The notes under the pieces are model-generated. The model was not told the DNA's origin and did no database searches. It saw nothing but the letters and a program-made list of their open reading frames with translations. A stretch of DNA of 64,000 nucleotides from an uncultured Polaribacter sp. (GTDB lineage Bacteria > Bacteroidota > Bacteroidia > Flavobacteriales > Flavobacteriaceae): positions 186,001-250,000 of the forward strand of contig NZ_CANMUE010000001.1 of assembly GCF_947500975.1 (NCBI RefSeq). The letters are read 5' to 3'. Each line of letters starts with the position of its first letter. Within the stretch, counting starts at the first letter, position 1. Positions 50,608 through 59,999 of this stretch are shown piece by piece. A program made the translations under genes and the position numbers.

Positions 50608-51474
50608 ATGCTAACAACAAAACTCAATTCTAAAAGTATATTACCGCTAACATGTACACGTTCCGGAACCTGTTGTTTTGGCAAAGCTGTTATGCTAAAT
50701 CCTTGGGAATTATTATGTTTTAGCAGAGAGAAAAAAAATACACCAAAAGAATTTAGAGACCTTTACACTGATTTTGGTGGTATTCAATTACGATTTGATG
50801 GGAAACAAGACAATAAAGGTCAAAATGCATGCAGTCAATATGTAGATAATTTTGGTTGTAGTGTTCATTTGGGTCGACCTTTAGCCTGTCGTTTATATCC
50901 TTTAGGACGTCAAATTCAATTTGAAAAAGTCCATTATATTTATGAGGGTAATCAATTTCCTTGTTTAAACGATTGCTCTAAAGTTTTAGAATTACCTAAA
51001 TTGAGTGTTGAAGAATATTTGAGTGGACAAGAAGTAGATTTGTTTGAAAAAGCACAAGATGAATATTTAATTGTGATGCAAAACTTAGCTGATATTGCTT
51101 TTGAATTATTACTAGATTCCGGACTTTCAGAATCTGGAGATACAAAAACACTTGCTGCTTGGAGACAAATAGGAAACCTATCTCATGAATTGTCAGCAGA
51201 AAAAATTGGGCTGGAATGGTTAAACAATTTAATGATACCTAAAATAACTATTGATATTGAAAACCCTGTTTCTTTTATTCATAAACACAACGAACTATTA
51301 TTGTTAAAAGCGCAAGAAGAATTTGGTACTATACAAAATTTACAAGGATTACATGAAGCTTCAGTTTTAATGATTAGTGTAGCTTTACACTTATCTAGAG
51401 GTTTAGGTGCAGACACCAAAGGCATATCTGAACATTGGATAGATATTGCTAAAAATAATGGAGCTAAAGAATAA
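50608..51474 (+). CDS. YkgJ-family cysteine-cluster protein
   Basis: A 288-residue protein. The cysteine cluster of the YkgJ/CxxCxxCC family is visible in the first 130 residues: 'CTRSGTCCFGKAVML' (17-31), 'NACSQYVDNFGCSVHLGRPL' (about 76-95) with 'ACRLYPLG', and 'FPCLNDC' (about 117-123). Such clusters bind zinc or an iron-sulphur centre; the role is unknown, although some relatives act on flagellin or other proteins. The remaining 160 residues are helical and not conserved. Convergent with ychF, with a shared hairpin between them. Confidence 0.85.
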   Translation: MLTTKLNSKSILPLTCTRSGTCCFGKAVMLNPWELLCFSREKKNTPKEFRDLYTDFGGIQLRFDGKQDNKGQNACSQYVDNFGCSVHLGRPLACRLYPLGRQIQFEKVHYIYEGNQFPCLNDCSKVLELPKLSVEEYLSGQEVDLFEKAQDEYLIVMQNLADIAFELLLDSGLSESGDTKTLAAWRQIGNLSHELSAEKIGLEWLNNLMIPKITIDIENPVSFIHKHNELLLLKAQEEFGTIQNLQGLHEASVLMISVALHLSRGLGADTKGISEHWIDIAKNNGAKE

Positions 51475-51540
51475 TTATTGAAAAAAATGAGGACTAACTT
51501 TTATATATAATTGGTTAGATTTTAAATCAATAAGAAAAAT

Positions 51541-51578
51541 CAAAAATCCCAATGAAAACTTCATTAGGATTTTTGATA
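51541..51578. terminator. Bidirectional terminator between the YkgJ-type gene and ychF
   Basis: A stem of 15 paired bases with one mismatch (51541-51556 with 51560-51575) has A-rich and T-rich sides. Confidence 0.8.
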
Positions 51579-51596
51579 ATTTATATTTTAGAGTAA

Positions 51597-52688
51597 TTAC
51601 ACATTAAATCTAAAGTGCATAACATCACCATCTTTAACAACGTACTCTTTACCTTCTACCCTCATTTTACCAGCTTCTTTTACTTTAGATTCACTACCAT
51701 AAGTAACATAATCTTCATAAGCAATAGTTTCTGCTCTAATAAAACCTTTTTCAAAATCAGTATGAATTACACCAGCTGCCTGAGGTGCAGTTGCTCCAAT
51801 AGGAATTGTCCAAGCTCTTACTTCTTTTACACCTGCAGTAAAATAAGTTTGTAAGTTTAATAATTTATATGCTGAACGAATTAAACGTGATACACCTGCT
51901 TCTTCAAGGCCTATATCAGCCAAAAACATTTGTCTTTCTTCATAATCATCTAACTCAGTAATATCTGCTTCTGTACCAACTGCTAACACAATAACTTCTG
52001 CATTCTCGTCTTTTACAGCTTCTCTTATTTTTTCTACATAATCGTTACCTGAAACTGCTGAATTTTCATCAACATTACAAACATATAAAACTGGTTTTGA
52101 AGTAATGAATTGTAAAGGCTGTACAAATTCTAATTCTTTTTCAGAAAAATCTAAAGCTCTAACTGAGGTTCCTTTTAATAAAGTTTCTTCCACTTTTAGT
52201 AAAACAACCAATTCAGCTTGTGCTTCTTTGTTCCCTGTTTTTGCAGTTCTTTTTACTCTTTCAAGTCTTTTTTGTACCGTCTCTAAATCTTTTAATTGCA
52301 ACTCAATATCAATTGTTTCTTTGTCTCTAACAGGATCAATAGAGTTATCAACATGTATCACATTATCATTATCAAAACAACGCACAACATGTAAAAGTGC
52401 ATCTGTTTCTCTAATATTTGCTAAAAACTGATTTCCTAAACCTTCTCCTTTACTTGCTCCTTTTACAAGTCCTGCAATATCTACAATCTCCACTGTAGCT
52501 GGTAAAACTCTTTCAGGGTTTACCAATTCTTCTAATTTCTCAATTCTTGTATCTGGTACATTAACAACTCCTAAATTAGGTTCAATTGTACAAAAAGGAA
52601 AGTTGGCACTTTGCGCTTTTGCATTTGATAAACAATTAAATAAAGTTGATTTTCCTACGTTTGGTAATCCTACAATTCCAGCTTTCAT
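51597..52688 (-). CDS. ychF: Redox-regulated ATPase YchF
   Basis: A 363-residue Obg-family P-loop protein that hydrolyses ATP rather than GTP and binds ribosomes. Walker A 'GLPNVGKST' is at 7-15, G3 is '[17 protein letters not shown]', and the G4 position reads 'YVCNVDENS' where a GTPase would have NKxD, in keeping with ATP use. A coiled-coil insertion (about 130-160) and a C-terminal TGS domain ('[20 protein letters not shown]', about 290-360) complete the fold. Confidence 0.96.
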   Translation of the reverse strand: MKAGIVGLPNVGKSTLFNCLSNAKAQSANFPFCTIEPNLGVVNVPDTRIEKLEELVNPERVLPATVEIVDIAGLVKGASKGEGLGNQFLANIRETDALLHVVRCFDNDNVIHVDNSIDPVRDKETIDIELQLKDLETVQKRLERVKRTAKTGNKEAQAELVVLLKVEETLLKGTSVRALDFSEKELEFVQPLQFITSKPVLYVCNVDENSAVSGNDYVEKIREAVKDENAEVIVLAVGTEADITELDDYEERQMFLADIGLEEAGVSRLIRSAYKLLNLQTYFTAGVKEVRAWTIPIGATAPQAAGVIHTDFEKGFIRAETIAYEDYVTYGSESKVKEAGKMRVEGKEYVVKDGDVMHFRFNV

Positions 52689-52842
52689 TTATTTTATTTT
52701 TTGCAGTTGCAAATGTAATGTTTTTGTAAAATTTATATAGATAACATTAAAATATTATTCTTTTTTTTATTTATTAAGTTAATGTCTTCATAAATATATG
52801 TCTTATTTTTGCACAAATTTCAATTAATTTAAATATTTATTT

Positions 52843-55554
52843 ATGAAAAAAATTATTTTATTATTTGGGTTTATTTTATCTTTTACAGGTATATTTTCTC
52901 AAAACAAAATTTCTGGTGTAATTACAGATTCATCAAAAACACCTATTCCTAATGTTAGTATTTTAGAAAAAGGTACTTCAAATGGAACAGTAACTGACTT
53001 TGATGGTAAATTTGATCTAACCGTAAAAGACAACGCCATTTTAGAAGTAAGCTATACAGGTTACGAAACTCAAAATGTATCTGTAAATGGTCGTACTACT
53101 ATTAATATTGAATTAAAAGAGGGGCTACAACTAGATGAAATAATTATAGTAGGTTCTAGAAATTCAAAAAGAACTGCAGTAGATACTGCTGTTCCAGTAG
53201 ACATTATTGATGTGCAAGAATTAGCTACAAAAAATGGTAAAGTAGAAGTAAATGATATTTTACAATTTGCTGCACCTTCTTTTAACGCAACAAAGCAATC
53301 TGGATCAGATGGAGCAGATCACATTGTACCAGCTTCATTAAGAGGTTTAGGGCCAGACCAAACTTTGGTTTTAATCAATGGTAAGAGAAGACACCAATCC
53401 TCTCTTGTAAATATTTTCGGTACAAGAGGTAGAGGTAATTCTGGTACAGATTTAAATGCTATACCGGCATCTGCTATAAAAAGAATTGAAGTTTTAAGAG
53501 ATGGAGCTTCTGCACAATATGGTTCTGATGCAATTGCTGGGGTAATTAATATTGTTTTAAATGATAATACAGACGGTATTTCTGCTGGTATTACTTATGG
53601 TGCTTATAGTACTGCTGTTGGTAGTGATTTTGCGCAACAAATTTTTGACACTCAAGGTGGCTGGGAACCAGAACTTTATAATGTAGAAGGTGAAAATAGA
53701 TTGGATGGTAAAAATAAAAATTTTGATGGAGAAACCGTTAAAATTGATTTAAACTATGGTGCTAAAATTAATGATTTAGGTGGTTTTATAAACTTCACTA
53801 CTGAGTTTTTATCAAAAAGCAACACTTTAAGACCAGGCTTTTCTTGGCGTCAAGGTTATGGAAGCGCAGGTATAGATGGTTTTAATTTTATGGTTAACTC
53901 TATAGTTCCTATATCTGACAAAACTGAAGTTTATGCTTTTGGAGGAAGAAACTACAGAGATACTAATGCATATGCTTTTTCTAGAAGTAGTTTCGATGAT
54001 GGTGATAACAGATCTGTACCAAGTATTTATCCTAATGGGTTTACACCTAGAATTACCTCTATTATTGTCGATAATTCAGTATCAGCTGGTTTAAAACATA
54101 CTTTAGATAATGGATGGAGTGTAGATTTTAACAATACATTTGGTATGAATAAGTTTCACTATTTTATTAAAGACTCAAACAATGCTTCTTTAGGAGATGC
54201 TTCTCCTACTGATTTTGATGCTGGTGGTCATAGTTTATCACAAAACACAACAGGAATCGACTTTAGTAAATATTATGAAGATTATGCTGAAGGTATCAAC
54301 TTTGCTTTTGGTGTAGAATACAGAACAGAAAACTTTAAAATCTTTGCTGGTGAAGAAGCTTCTTACGGACTATATGATACTAATGGAGTAATTATCACAA
54401 ACCCTGCTCTACAAACTGTAGCAACAGATTCTAATGGAGATGTTTTATCAGGTGGTTCACAGGGTTTTCCTGGTTATAGTCCAGATAACGAAGTAGATAG
54501 AAGCAGAACTAATTTAGGTATGTATTTTGATACTGAAATTAACTTAAGCGAATCATTTTTAGTAAGTGCTGCTTTACGATATGAAGATTATAGCGATTTT
54601 GGTAATACATTCAATTATAAATTAGCCTCTAGATTTAAAGTAAATAATAATTTATCTTTTAGAGGTTCTGTTTCTTCAGGTTTTAGAGCTCCCTCATTAG
54701 CTCAAATTTATTACAACTTAAAGTTTACAAATATTGTTGCTGGTACATCTGTACCTTCTTTACTTTCTGCAAACAATAGTACTGTAACAAAAGCATTTGG
54801 AATTGGAGATTTACAAGAAGAAAAAGCAATTAATACAAGTATTGGTTTTACTTATAAAAAAAATGGCTTCACAGCAACTATAGACGCATATTCTATTTCT
54901 GTTGATGATAGAATTATTTTAACTGATAACTTTACTGACCAAAGTATATTAGGTCCTTTAAATGTAGATGCAGCCCAATTTTTTGCAAATGGAGTTGACA
55001 CAAAAACTAAGGGTGTAGACATCGTTTTAAACTATAAAACAACTTTAGGCGATGGTCATAAAATTAATGTTGGTATAATTGGTAATTTAAATGATTTAGA
55101 AATTAAAGAAATTCATAATGGAGATTTAAATCCATTTACATTTTTTAGCGGATTTTCTCAAGCTTACCTAGAAGCTGCTGCTCCAGATTATAAATTTGGT
55201 TTAAACTTAGGATACTCTAAAAACAAATTCAATGCAAATGTTACCTTAACAAAGTTTAGCCAGGTTCAGTTACAAGATTTTCAATGGGTAGATACACCTC
55301 CAACTACTCAAGCAGAAGCTGACGCGTTATATGCAGTTGCTACAGATACCTATAACTCTTTAATAACAACAGATTTAAGTTTAGGATATAAAATATCTGA
55401 TAAAGTGAATATCACTTTAGGTGCAAATAACCTTTTTAATATATACCCTACTCCTCAATTTGATGGTTGGACAGATCAAGGAGGATTTGCAGATTCTGTG
55501 CAAATGGGTTCAGATGGTGCTTATTACTTTACTAGAATTAATTTCAGTTTATAA
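52843..55554 (+). CDS. TonB-dependent receptor with N-terminal carboxypeptidase-like domain
   Basis: A 903-residue outer-membrane receptor. Signal peptide 1-19, then a CarboxypepD_reg-like domain (about 22-98; 'KISGVITDSSKTPIPNVSI', 'GTVTDFDGKFDL'). The plug is at about 115-235 ('ALRGLGPDQTLVLINGKRRH', 'IEVLRDGASAQYGSDAIAGV'), followed by a 22-strand barrel ending '...ARINFSL'-like in Phe-Ser-Leu. The ligand is not evident; the shape fits siderophore, metal or small peptide import more than glycans, since no SusD partner is adjacent. A possible -7 element TATTTTTG lies at 52804-52811. A strong terminator follows. Confidence 0.9.
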   Translation: MKKIILLFGFILSFTGIFSQNKISGVITDSSKTPIPNVSILEKGTSNGTVTDFDGKFDLTVKDNAILEVSYTGYETQNVSVNGRTTINIELKEGLQLDEIIIVGSRNSKRTAVDTAVPVDIIDVQELATKNGKVEVNDILQFAAPSFNATKQSGSDGADHIVPASLRGLGPDQTLVLINGKRRHQSSLVNIFGTRGRGNSGTDLNAIPASAIKRIEVLRDGASAQYGSDAIAGVINIVLNDNTDGISAGITYGAYSTAVGSDFAQQIFDTQGGWEPELYNVEGENRLDGKNKNFDGETVKIDLNYGAKINDLGGFINFTTEFLSKSNTLRPGFSWRQGYGSAGIDGFNFMVNSIVPISDKTEVYAFGGRNYRDTNAYAFSRSSFDDGDNRSVPSIYPNGFTPRITSIIVDNSVSAGLKHTLDNGWSVDFNNTFGMNKFHYFIKDSNNASLGDASPTDFDAGGHSLSQNTTGIDFSKYYEDYAEGINFAFGVEYRTENFKIFAGEEASYGLYDTNGVIITNPALQTVATDSNGDVLSGGSQGFPGYSPDNEVDRSRTNLGMYFDTEINLSESFLVSAALRYEDYSDFGNTFNYKLASRFKVNNNLSFRGSVSSGFRAPSLAQIYYNLKFTNIVAGTSVPSLLSANNSTVTKAFGIGDLQEEKAINTSIGFTYKKNGFTATIDAYSISVDDRIILTDNFTDQSILGPLNVDAAQFFANGVDTKTKGVDIVLNYKTTLGDGHKINVGIIGNLNDLEIKEIHNGDLNPFTFFSGFSQAYLEAAAPDYKFGLNLGYSKNKFNANVTLTKFSQVQLQDFQWVDTPPTTQAEADALYAVATDTYNSLITTDLSLGYKISDKVNITLGANNLFNIYPTPQFDGWTDQGGFADSVQMGSDGAYYFTRINFSL

Positions 55555-55580
55555 TTAATTTGTAAAAAATAATTCATAAA

Positions 55581-55618
55581 AAAACGCCAAAGTAATAATT
55601 TTACTTTGGCGTTTTTTG
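55581..55618. terminator. Bidirectional terminator between the TonB receptor and ferredoxin genes
   Basis: A 15-bp stem (55581-55595 with 55601-55615) with a 5-base loop, T-rich on one side and A-rich on the other. Confidence 0.9.
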
Positions 55619-55654
55619 TGTATAAATTGTTTCTTTTAAAAAACTAAGGTTTTT

Positions 55655-56002
55655 TTATTGGTGCATAAAGCTTTGCTTTGCTAACAACTCCTCTTCAGTT
55701 TCTACATTGTCATCATCAGGTACACAACAATCAACAGGGCAAACAGCAGCACATTGAGGCTCATCATGAAAACCTTTACACTCTGTACATTTATCTACAA
55801 CAATGTAATAAATTTCATCAGAAACTGGCTCTTGATCTTCATCTGCATTTACACTCTTACCATTTGGTAAAACTACATTTCCGGATAAATCAGTACCATC
55901 TTTATATTTCCATTCATCTGCACCTTCATAAATTGCAGTATTAGGACATTCTGGTTCACATGCCCCACAATTTATACATTCATCTGTTATTATAATTGCC
56001 AT
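55655..56002 (-). CDS. 4Fe-4S dicluster ferredoxin
   Basis: A 115-residue ferredoxin. The first cluster motif is '[12 protein letters not shown]' (about 9-20) and the second is '[20 protein letters not shown]' (about 79-98), with the spread spacing of the YfhL-like bacterial type. Between them lies an acidic insertion with '[19 protein letters not shown]'. I start at 56002 ('[13 protein letters not shown]') since an in-frame ATG 66 bases earlier would include the promoter. The gene is divergent from acyl-CoA reductase and probably supplies or accepts electrons in the cytoplasm; the partner enzyme is unknown. Confidence 0.92.
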   Translation of the reverse strand: MAIIITDECINCGACEPECPNTAIYEGADEWKYKDGTDLSGNVVLPNGKSVNADEDQEPVSDEIYYIVVDKCTECKGFHDEPQCAAVCPVDCCVPDDDNVETEEELLAKQSFMHQ

Positions 56003-56023
56003 CGTTTTTTCTTTGAGTTTATG

Positions 56024-56031
56024 TAACTTTG
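56024..56031 (+). promoter_or_regulatory. -7 element for the acyl-CoA reductase operon
   Basis: TAACTTTG fits TAnnTTTG, 42 bases before ATG 56074. The -33 element is not clear. It lies between the ferredoxin start and the ferredoxin promoter. Confidence 0.35.
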
Positions 56032-56037
56032 CAGTTG

Positions 56038-56070
56038 CAAAAATAAAGCCAAAAAAATTTACATCCAAAA
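56038..56070 (-). promoter_or_regulatory. Promoter of the ferredoxin gene
   Basis: On the minus strand TTG (56068-56066) and TATTTTTG (56045-56038) are 20 bases apart. The -33 box almost touches the ATG of the divergent gene at 56074. Confidence 0.6.
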
Positions 56071-56073
56071 TAA

Positions 56074-57135
56074 ATGAGTAGTATTAAAAACAGAATTTTA
56101 GCTTTTTCAAAATTAAGTGATTTTTTAAGTCAGTTTTCTACTGCTGGTATTACAAAAAAAGAAAATATAGCACACAATGATTTATTTTTTGATGGTTTTA
56201 AACATCAATTAAAAATTGCCGAAGAAAATAACTCTTGGTTTACAAAAGAAAACTTATTACTCTCAATTAAAAATTGGTCTAACGCCTTAACTGAAAACAA
56301 CTTAACTCATTGGGTTACTTCTGAAAACCTTAAAGAAGTTTCATCAAAAACAGTTGCAATTGTTATGGCTGGAAATTTACCTTTAGTTGGGTTTCATGAT
56401 TTTTTATCAGTATTAATTTCGGGTCATTCAGTTATAGTAAAACAATCTTCTGGAGATAAACATTTACTACCCTATTTAGCTAAATATTTAGAGTATGTTG
56501 AACATTTTTTTAAAGGAAAAATTACTTTTACTGAGCAAAAATTAGAAAATTTTGACGCAGTAATTGCAACTGGAAGCAATAATACGGCTCGTTATTTTGA
56601 GTTTTATTTTAAAAACAAACCAAATATTATTAGAAAAAGTAGAAATTCTGTAGCAGTACTAACAGGAAAAGAAACTGAAAAACAAATGCAAAATTTAGCA
56701 GATGATGTATTTACCTATTTTGGTTTAGGGTGTAGATCTGTTTCAAAAATTTATGTGCCAAAAGGTTATAATTTTGATTCATTTTTTAACGGTATGTACA
56801 CAAAAAAAGACATAATTAACAACGCAAAATATGCTAATAATTACGATTATAACAAAGCTGTGTATTTAATGAGTGAGTTCGATTTATTAGAAAACGGTTT
56901 TCTCATGATTAAAGAAGATGAAAGCTACTCCTCTCCTATTGCAACCGTTTTTTATGAATACTATGATAATTTAATTGATTTAAAAATTAAATTACACGAA
57001 GATAAAGATAAAATACAATGTATTGTAGGTAAAAATATTGTAGAAAATGAAATTGACTTTGGGCAAACTCAAAATCCAAAATTATGGGATTATGCTGATG
57101 GAGTTAACATTCTAGAGTTTTTAACCAACATTTAA
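56074..57135 (+). CDS. Acyl-CoA reductase (LuxC-like)
   Basis: A 353-residue protein of the aldehyde-dehydrogenase-like LuxC family, which reduces acyl-CoA or acyl-enzyme to aldehyde with NADPH. Visible are '[20 protein letters not shown]' (about 89-108), the cofactor region '[18 protein letters not shown]', and '[20 protein letters not shown]' (about 213-232) with the nucleophile Cys in GLGCRSV. No luciferase genes are nearby. In the Flavobacteriia this gene commonly stands next to serC and a ferredoxin, as here, but the physiological substrate is not known to me. Confidence 0.87.
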   Translation: MSSIKNRILAFSKLSDFLSQFSTAGITKKENIAHNDLFFDGFKHQLKIAEENNSWFTKENLLLSIKNWSNALTENNLTHWVTSENLKEVSSKTVAIVMAGNLPLVGFHDFLSVLISGHSVIVKQSSGDKHLLPYLAKYLEYVEHFFKGKITFTEQKLENFDAVIATGSNNTARYFEFYFKNKPNIIRKSRNSVAVLTGKETEKQMQNLADDVFTYFGLGCRSVSKIYVPKGYNFDSFFNGMYTKKDIINNAKYANNYDYNKAVYLMSEFDLLENGFLMIKEDESYSSPIATVFYEYYDNLIDLKIKLHEDKDKIQCIVGKNIVENEIDFGQTQNPKLWDYADGVNILEFLTNI

Positions 57136-57194
57136 ATAAATTAACTTAAAAACTAGATATTTGTTTATTCAACAAAATCATAAAGACTATAATA

Positions 57195-58262
57195 ATGAAA
57201 AAGCATAACTTTAGCGCAGGACCTTGTATTTTACCAGAAAGTGTCATTAAAAAAGCCTCTGAAGCTATAATCAATTTTAATAATGATAATTTATCGCTCA
57301 TAGAAATTTCACACAGAAGTAAACCTTTTGTTGATGTTATAGAAAAAGCACAAAACCTAGCTTTAGAATTATTAGGTTTGCAAAACCAAGGCTATAAAGC
57401 CTTGTATTTACAAGGTGGAGCAAGCACTCAATTTTTAATGACTGCATACAATTTATTACACAAAAAAGCAGCGTATTTAAATACTGGAACTTGGTCAGAT
57501 AAATCTATTAAAGAAGCAAAATTATTTGGTGAAGTTGTAGAAGTTGCCTCTTCTAAAGATAAAAATTTCAGCTATATTCCTAAAGGGTATTCAATTCCTA
57601 TTGACGCTGATTATTTTCATTGCACAAGTAACAATACCATTTTTGGAACTCAAATGAAAGAATTTCCATCTTTTAATGGTGTTAATGTTTGTGATATGAG
57701 TTCTGATATTTTTTCTCGTCAATTAGATTTTTCTAAATTCGATTTAATATATGCAGGAGCTCAAAAAAATATGGGACCAGCAGGTGCAACCTTGGTTGTT
57801 ATTAAAGAAGAAATATTAGGTAAAGTAGAACGTGCAATTCCGTCAATGCTAAGCTACAAAGTACATTTAGATAAAGACAGTATGTTTAATACACCTGCTG
57901 TTTTTGCTGTTTATGTATCTATGTTAACTTTAGAATGGTTAAAAGGTTTAGGAGGAATTTCTTTTATAGAAAAAGTAAATCAACAAAAAGCAGATTTACT
58001 ATATAATGAAATTGACAGAAACCCATTATTTAAAGGTTTTGTAGCTAAAGAAGATAGAAGTAATATGAATGCTACTTTTAATTTAGTAGACGAATCTTTA
58101 AAAAGTACTTTTGACAATCTTTGGAAAGAAGCTGGCATAAATGGTTTAAATGGTCATAGAAGTGTTGGTGGTTATAGAGCAAGTATGTACAATGCTTTAC
58201 CTTTATATAGTGTTCAAGCTTTGGTTGATGTAATGCAAGATTTAGAAAGAAAACAGAAATAA
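57195..58262 (+). CDS. serC: Phosphoserine aminotransferase
   Basis: A 355-residue class-V PLP aminotransferase for the second step of serine synthesis (also phosphohydroxythreonine in pyridoxal phosphate synthesis). It has 'HNFSAGPCILPESV' at the start, 'LQGGASTQFLM' (about 73-83) for phosphate binding, the PLP Lys in 'YAGAQKNMGPAG' (about 190-201), and 'GHRSVGGYRASMYNALPL' near the end. Full length. It stands in order between acyl-CoA reductase and serA in one likely transcript. Confidence 0.95.
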   Translation: MKKHNFSAGPCILPESVIKKASEAIINFNNDNLSLIEISHRSKPFVDVIEKAQNLALELLGLQNQGYKALYLQGGASTQFLMTAYNLLHKKAAYLNTGTWSDKSIKEAKLFGEVVEVASSKDKNFSYIPKGYSIPIDADYFHCTSNNTIFGTQMKEFPSFNGVNVCDMSSDIFSRQLDFSKFDLIYAGAQKNMGPAGATLVVIKEEILGKVERAIPSMLSYKVHLDKDSMFNTPAVFAVYVSMLTLEWLKGLGGISFIEKVNQQKADLLYNEIDRNPLFKGFVAKEDRSNMNATFNLVDESLKSTFDNLWKEAGINGLNGHRSVGGYRASMYNALPLYSVQALVDVMQDLERKQK

Positions 58263-58337
58263 AAATATTTAGTACAAAAGAATCAAAAAAAGTTAAGGCT
58301 TAACTAATTTGGTTCTTTATAGCTTAAAAAATATAAA

Positions 58338-59288
58338 ATGAAAATATTAGCAAACGATGGAATTTCACAAGATGGAATTGATATTTTAGAAAGTAATGGT
58401 TTTGAAGTTATTTCAACAAAAGTAGCACAAAATCAACTTGAAAATTATATTAACGAACATAATATTGATGTAATTTTAGTAAGAAATTCAACTCAAGTTA
58501 GGCAAGAATTAATGGATGCATGTCCAAGTATAAAACTAATTGGAAGTGCTGACATTGATATGGATAATATTGATATTCAATATGCAGAGGATAATGGTTT
58601 GCATGTAATTAATACCCCTTCTGCAACTTCTAACTCTGTTGCTGAACTAGTTTTTGCACATTTATTTGGAATGGTTAGATTTCTTCACTCATCAAACAGA
58701 GAAATGCCATTAGAAGGAGATTCTCGTTTTAAAGAATTAAAAAAAGCGTATTCTCAAGGAATAGAATTAAGAGGTAAAACCCTTGGTATTATTGGTTTTG
58801 GCAAAGTTGGTAAAGAAGTTGCAAAAATTGGTTTAGGGCTAGGAATGAATATTATTGCAACTGACAACTTAGTAAAAAATGCTACGATTACTGTAGATTT
58901 TTTTAATGGTCAAAAAATTGCTATTAATATTGATACAGTTTCTAAAAATGAACTTTTAAAAGAAGCCGATTTTATTACTTTACATGTTACTGCTCAAGAA
59001 GATTATATAATTAGTGCTAATGATATTGAAAAAATGAAAGATGGAGTTGGTATTATAAATGCTGCTAAAGGAGGAATTTTAAATGAAGTAGATTTAGTAA
59101 AAGCAATTGAAAGCGGAAAAGTGCAATTTGCTGGTTTAGATGTTTTTGAAACAGAACCAGAACCTGCGGTACAATTACTAATGAATCCAGAAATTTCATT
59201 AACTCCCCATATTGGTGCAGCTACAAAAGAAGCTCAAGTTAGAATTGGTGTAGAATTAGCAAATCAGATTATAGAATTATTAGGATAA
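58338..59288 (+). CDS. serA: D-3-phosphoglycerate dehydrogenase-type D-2-hydroxyacid dehydrogenase (short form)
   Basis: A 316-residue NAD-dependent D-2-hydroxyacid dehydrogenase without an ACT domain; its place after serC makes 3-phosphoglycerate the likely substrate. The Rossmann motif is 'LGIIGFGKVGKEVAKIGLG' (about 148-166). The catalytic Glu and His are in 'GLDVFETEPEP' and 'LTPHIGAAT'. The usual active-site Arg (N-x-x-R-G-G) is replaced by Lys in 'INAAKGGIL' (about 239), an unusual change that may alter substrate binding. No feedback domain suggests it is not serine-inhibited in the E. coli manner. Confidence 0.88.
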   Translation: MKILANDGISQDGIDILESNGFEVISTKVAQNQLENYINEHNIDVILVRNSTQVRQELMDACPSIKLIGSADIDMDNIDIQYAEDNGLHVINTPSATSNSVAELVFAHLFGMVRFLHSSNREMPLEGDSRFKELKKAYSQGIELRGKTLGIIGFGKVGKEVAKIGLGLGMNIIATDNLVKNATITVDFFNGQKIAINIDTVSKNELLKEADFITLHVTAQEDYIISANDIEKMKDGVGIINAAKGGILNEVDLVKAIESGKVQFAGLDVFETEPEPAVQLLMNPEISLTPHIGAATKEAQVRIGVELANQIIELLG

Positions 59289-59321
59289 TTCTTACACAAA
59301 ATTTGCTTAAAAAAAAAAGTA

Positions 59322-59981
59322 ATGATTGCTAAAAATTTACAACACATAAAATCTACTTTACCCAAAAACGTAACTTTAGTTGCCGTTTCTAAAACAAAAC
59401 CAATAGCAGATATACAAGAAGCTTATAATGCTAATCAGCGAATTTTTGGTGAAAACAAAGTACAAGAAATGGTTGAAAAATATGATGCTTTACCTAAAGA
59501 CATTAAATGGCACATGATTGGACATTTACAAAGAAATAAGGTAAAATATATGGCTCATTTTGTAGATTTAATTCACGGTGTAGATAGCTTTAAAACTTTA
59601 AAAGAAATTAATAAACAAGCTGAAAAACATAACAGAATTATTAAATGTTTATTACAGGTTAGAATTGCTAAAGAAGAAACAAAGTTTGGTTTTACTTTTG
59701 AAGAAATAACTTCTATTTTATCATCAAAAGAAATAATTGAATTAAAGAATATTGCAATTGTTGGTTTTATGGGGATGGCTACTTTTACTGATGATAAACA
59801 ACAACTAATAACTGAATTTTCATCTTTAAATAACTTTTTTAAAATACAGCAAAGTCATCATCAAAAACTATCAGTTCTATCAATGGGAATGAGTGGTGAT
59901 TATAACGTTGCTATTGAAAACGGAAGTACGATGATTAGAGTTGGTAGTTTTATTTTTGGTAATCGTAATTATAATATATAA
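59322..59981 (+). CDS. yggS: YggS/PROSC-family PLP-binding protein
   Basis: A 219-residue PLP protein of alanine-racemase N-domain fold, needed for PLP homeostasis. The PLP Lys is in 'LVAVSKTKPIADI' (about 19-31). 'FGENKVQEMVEKYDAL', 'WHMIGHLQRNKVKYM' and the phosphate-binding 'LSMGMSGDYNVAIENGSTMI' (about 187-206) with 'RVGSFIFGNRNY' are all family blocks. Full length. Located behind serA, 33 bases away. Confidence 0.95.
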   Translation: MIAKNLQHIKSTLPKNVTLVAVSKTKPIADIQEAYNANQRIFGENKVQEMVEKYDALPKDIKWHMIGHLQRNKVKYMAHFVDLIHGVDSFKTLKEINKQAEKHNRIIKCLLQVRIAKEETKFGFTFEEITSILSSKEIIELKNIAIVGFMGMATFTDDKQQLITEFSSLNNFFKIQQSHHQKLSVLSMGMSGDYNVAIENGSTMIRVGSFIFGNRNYNI

Positions 59982-59999
59982 TTTTATAAAAAAAAGAAT

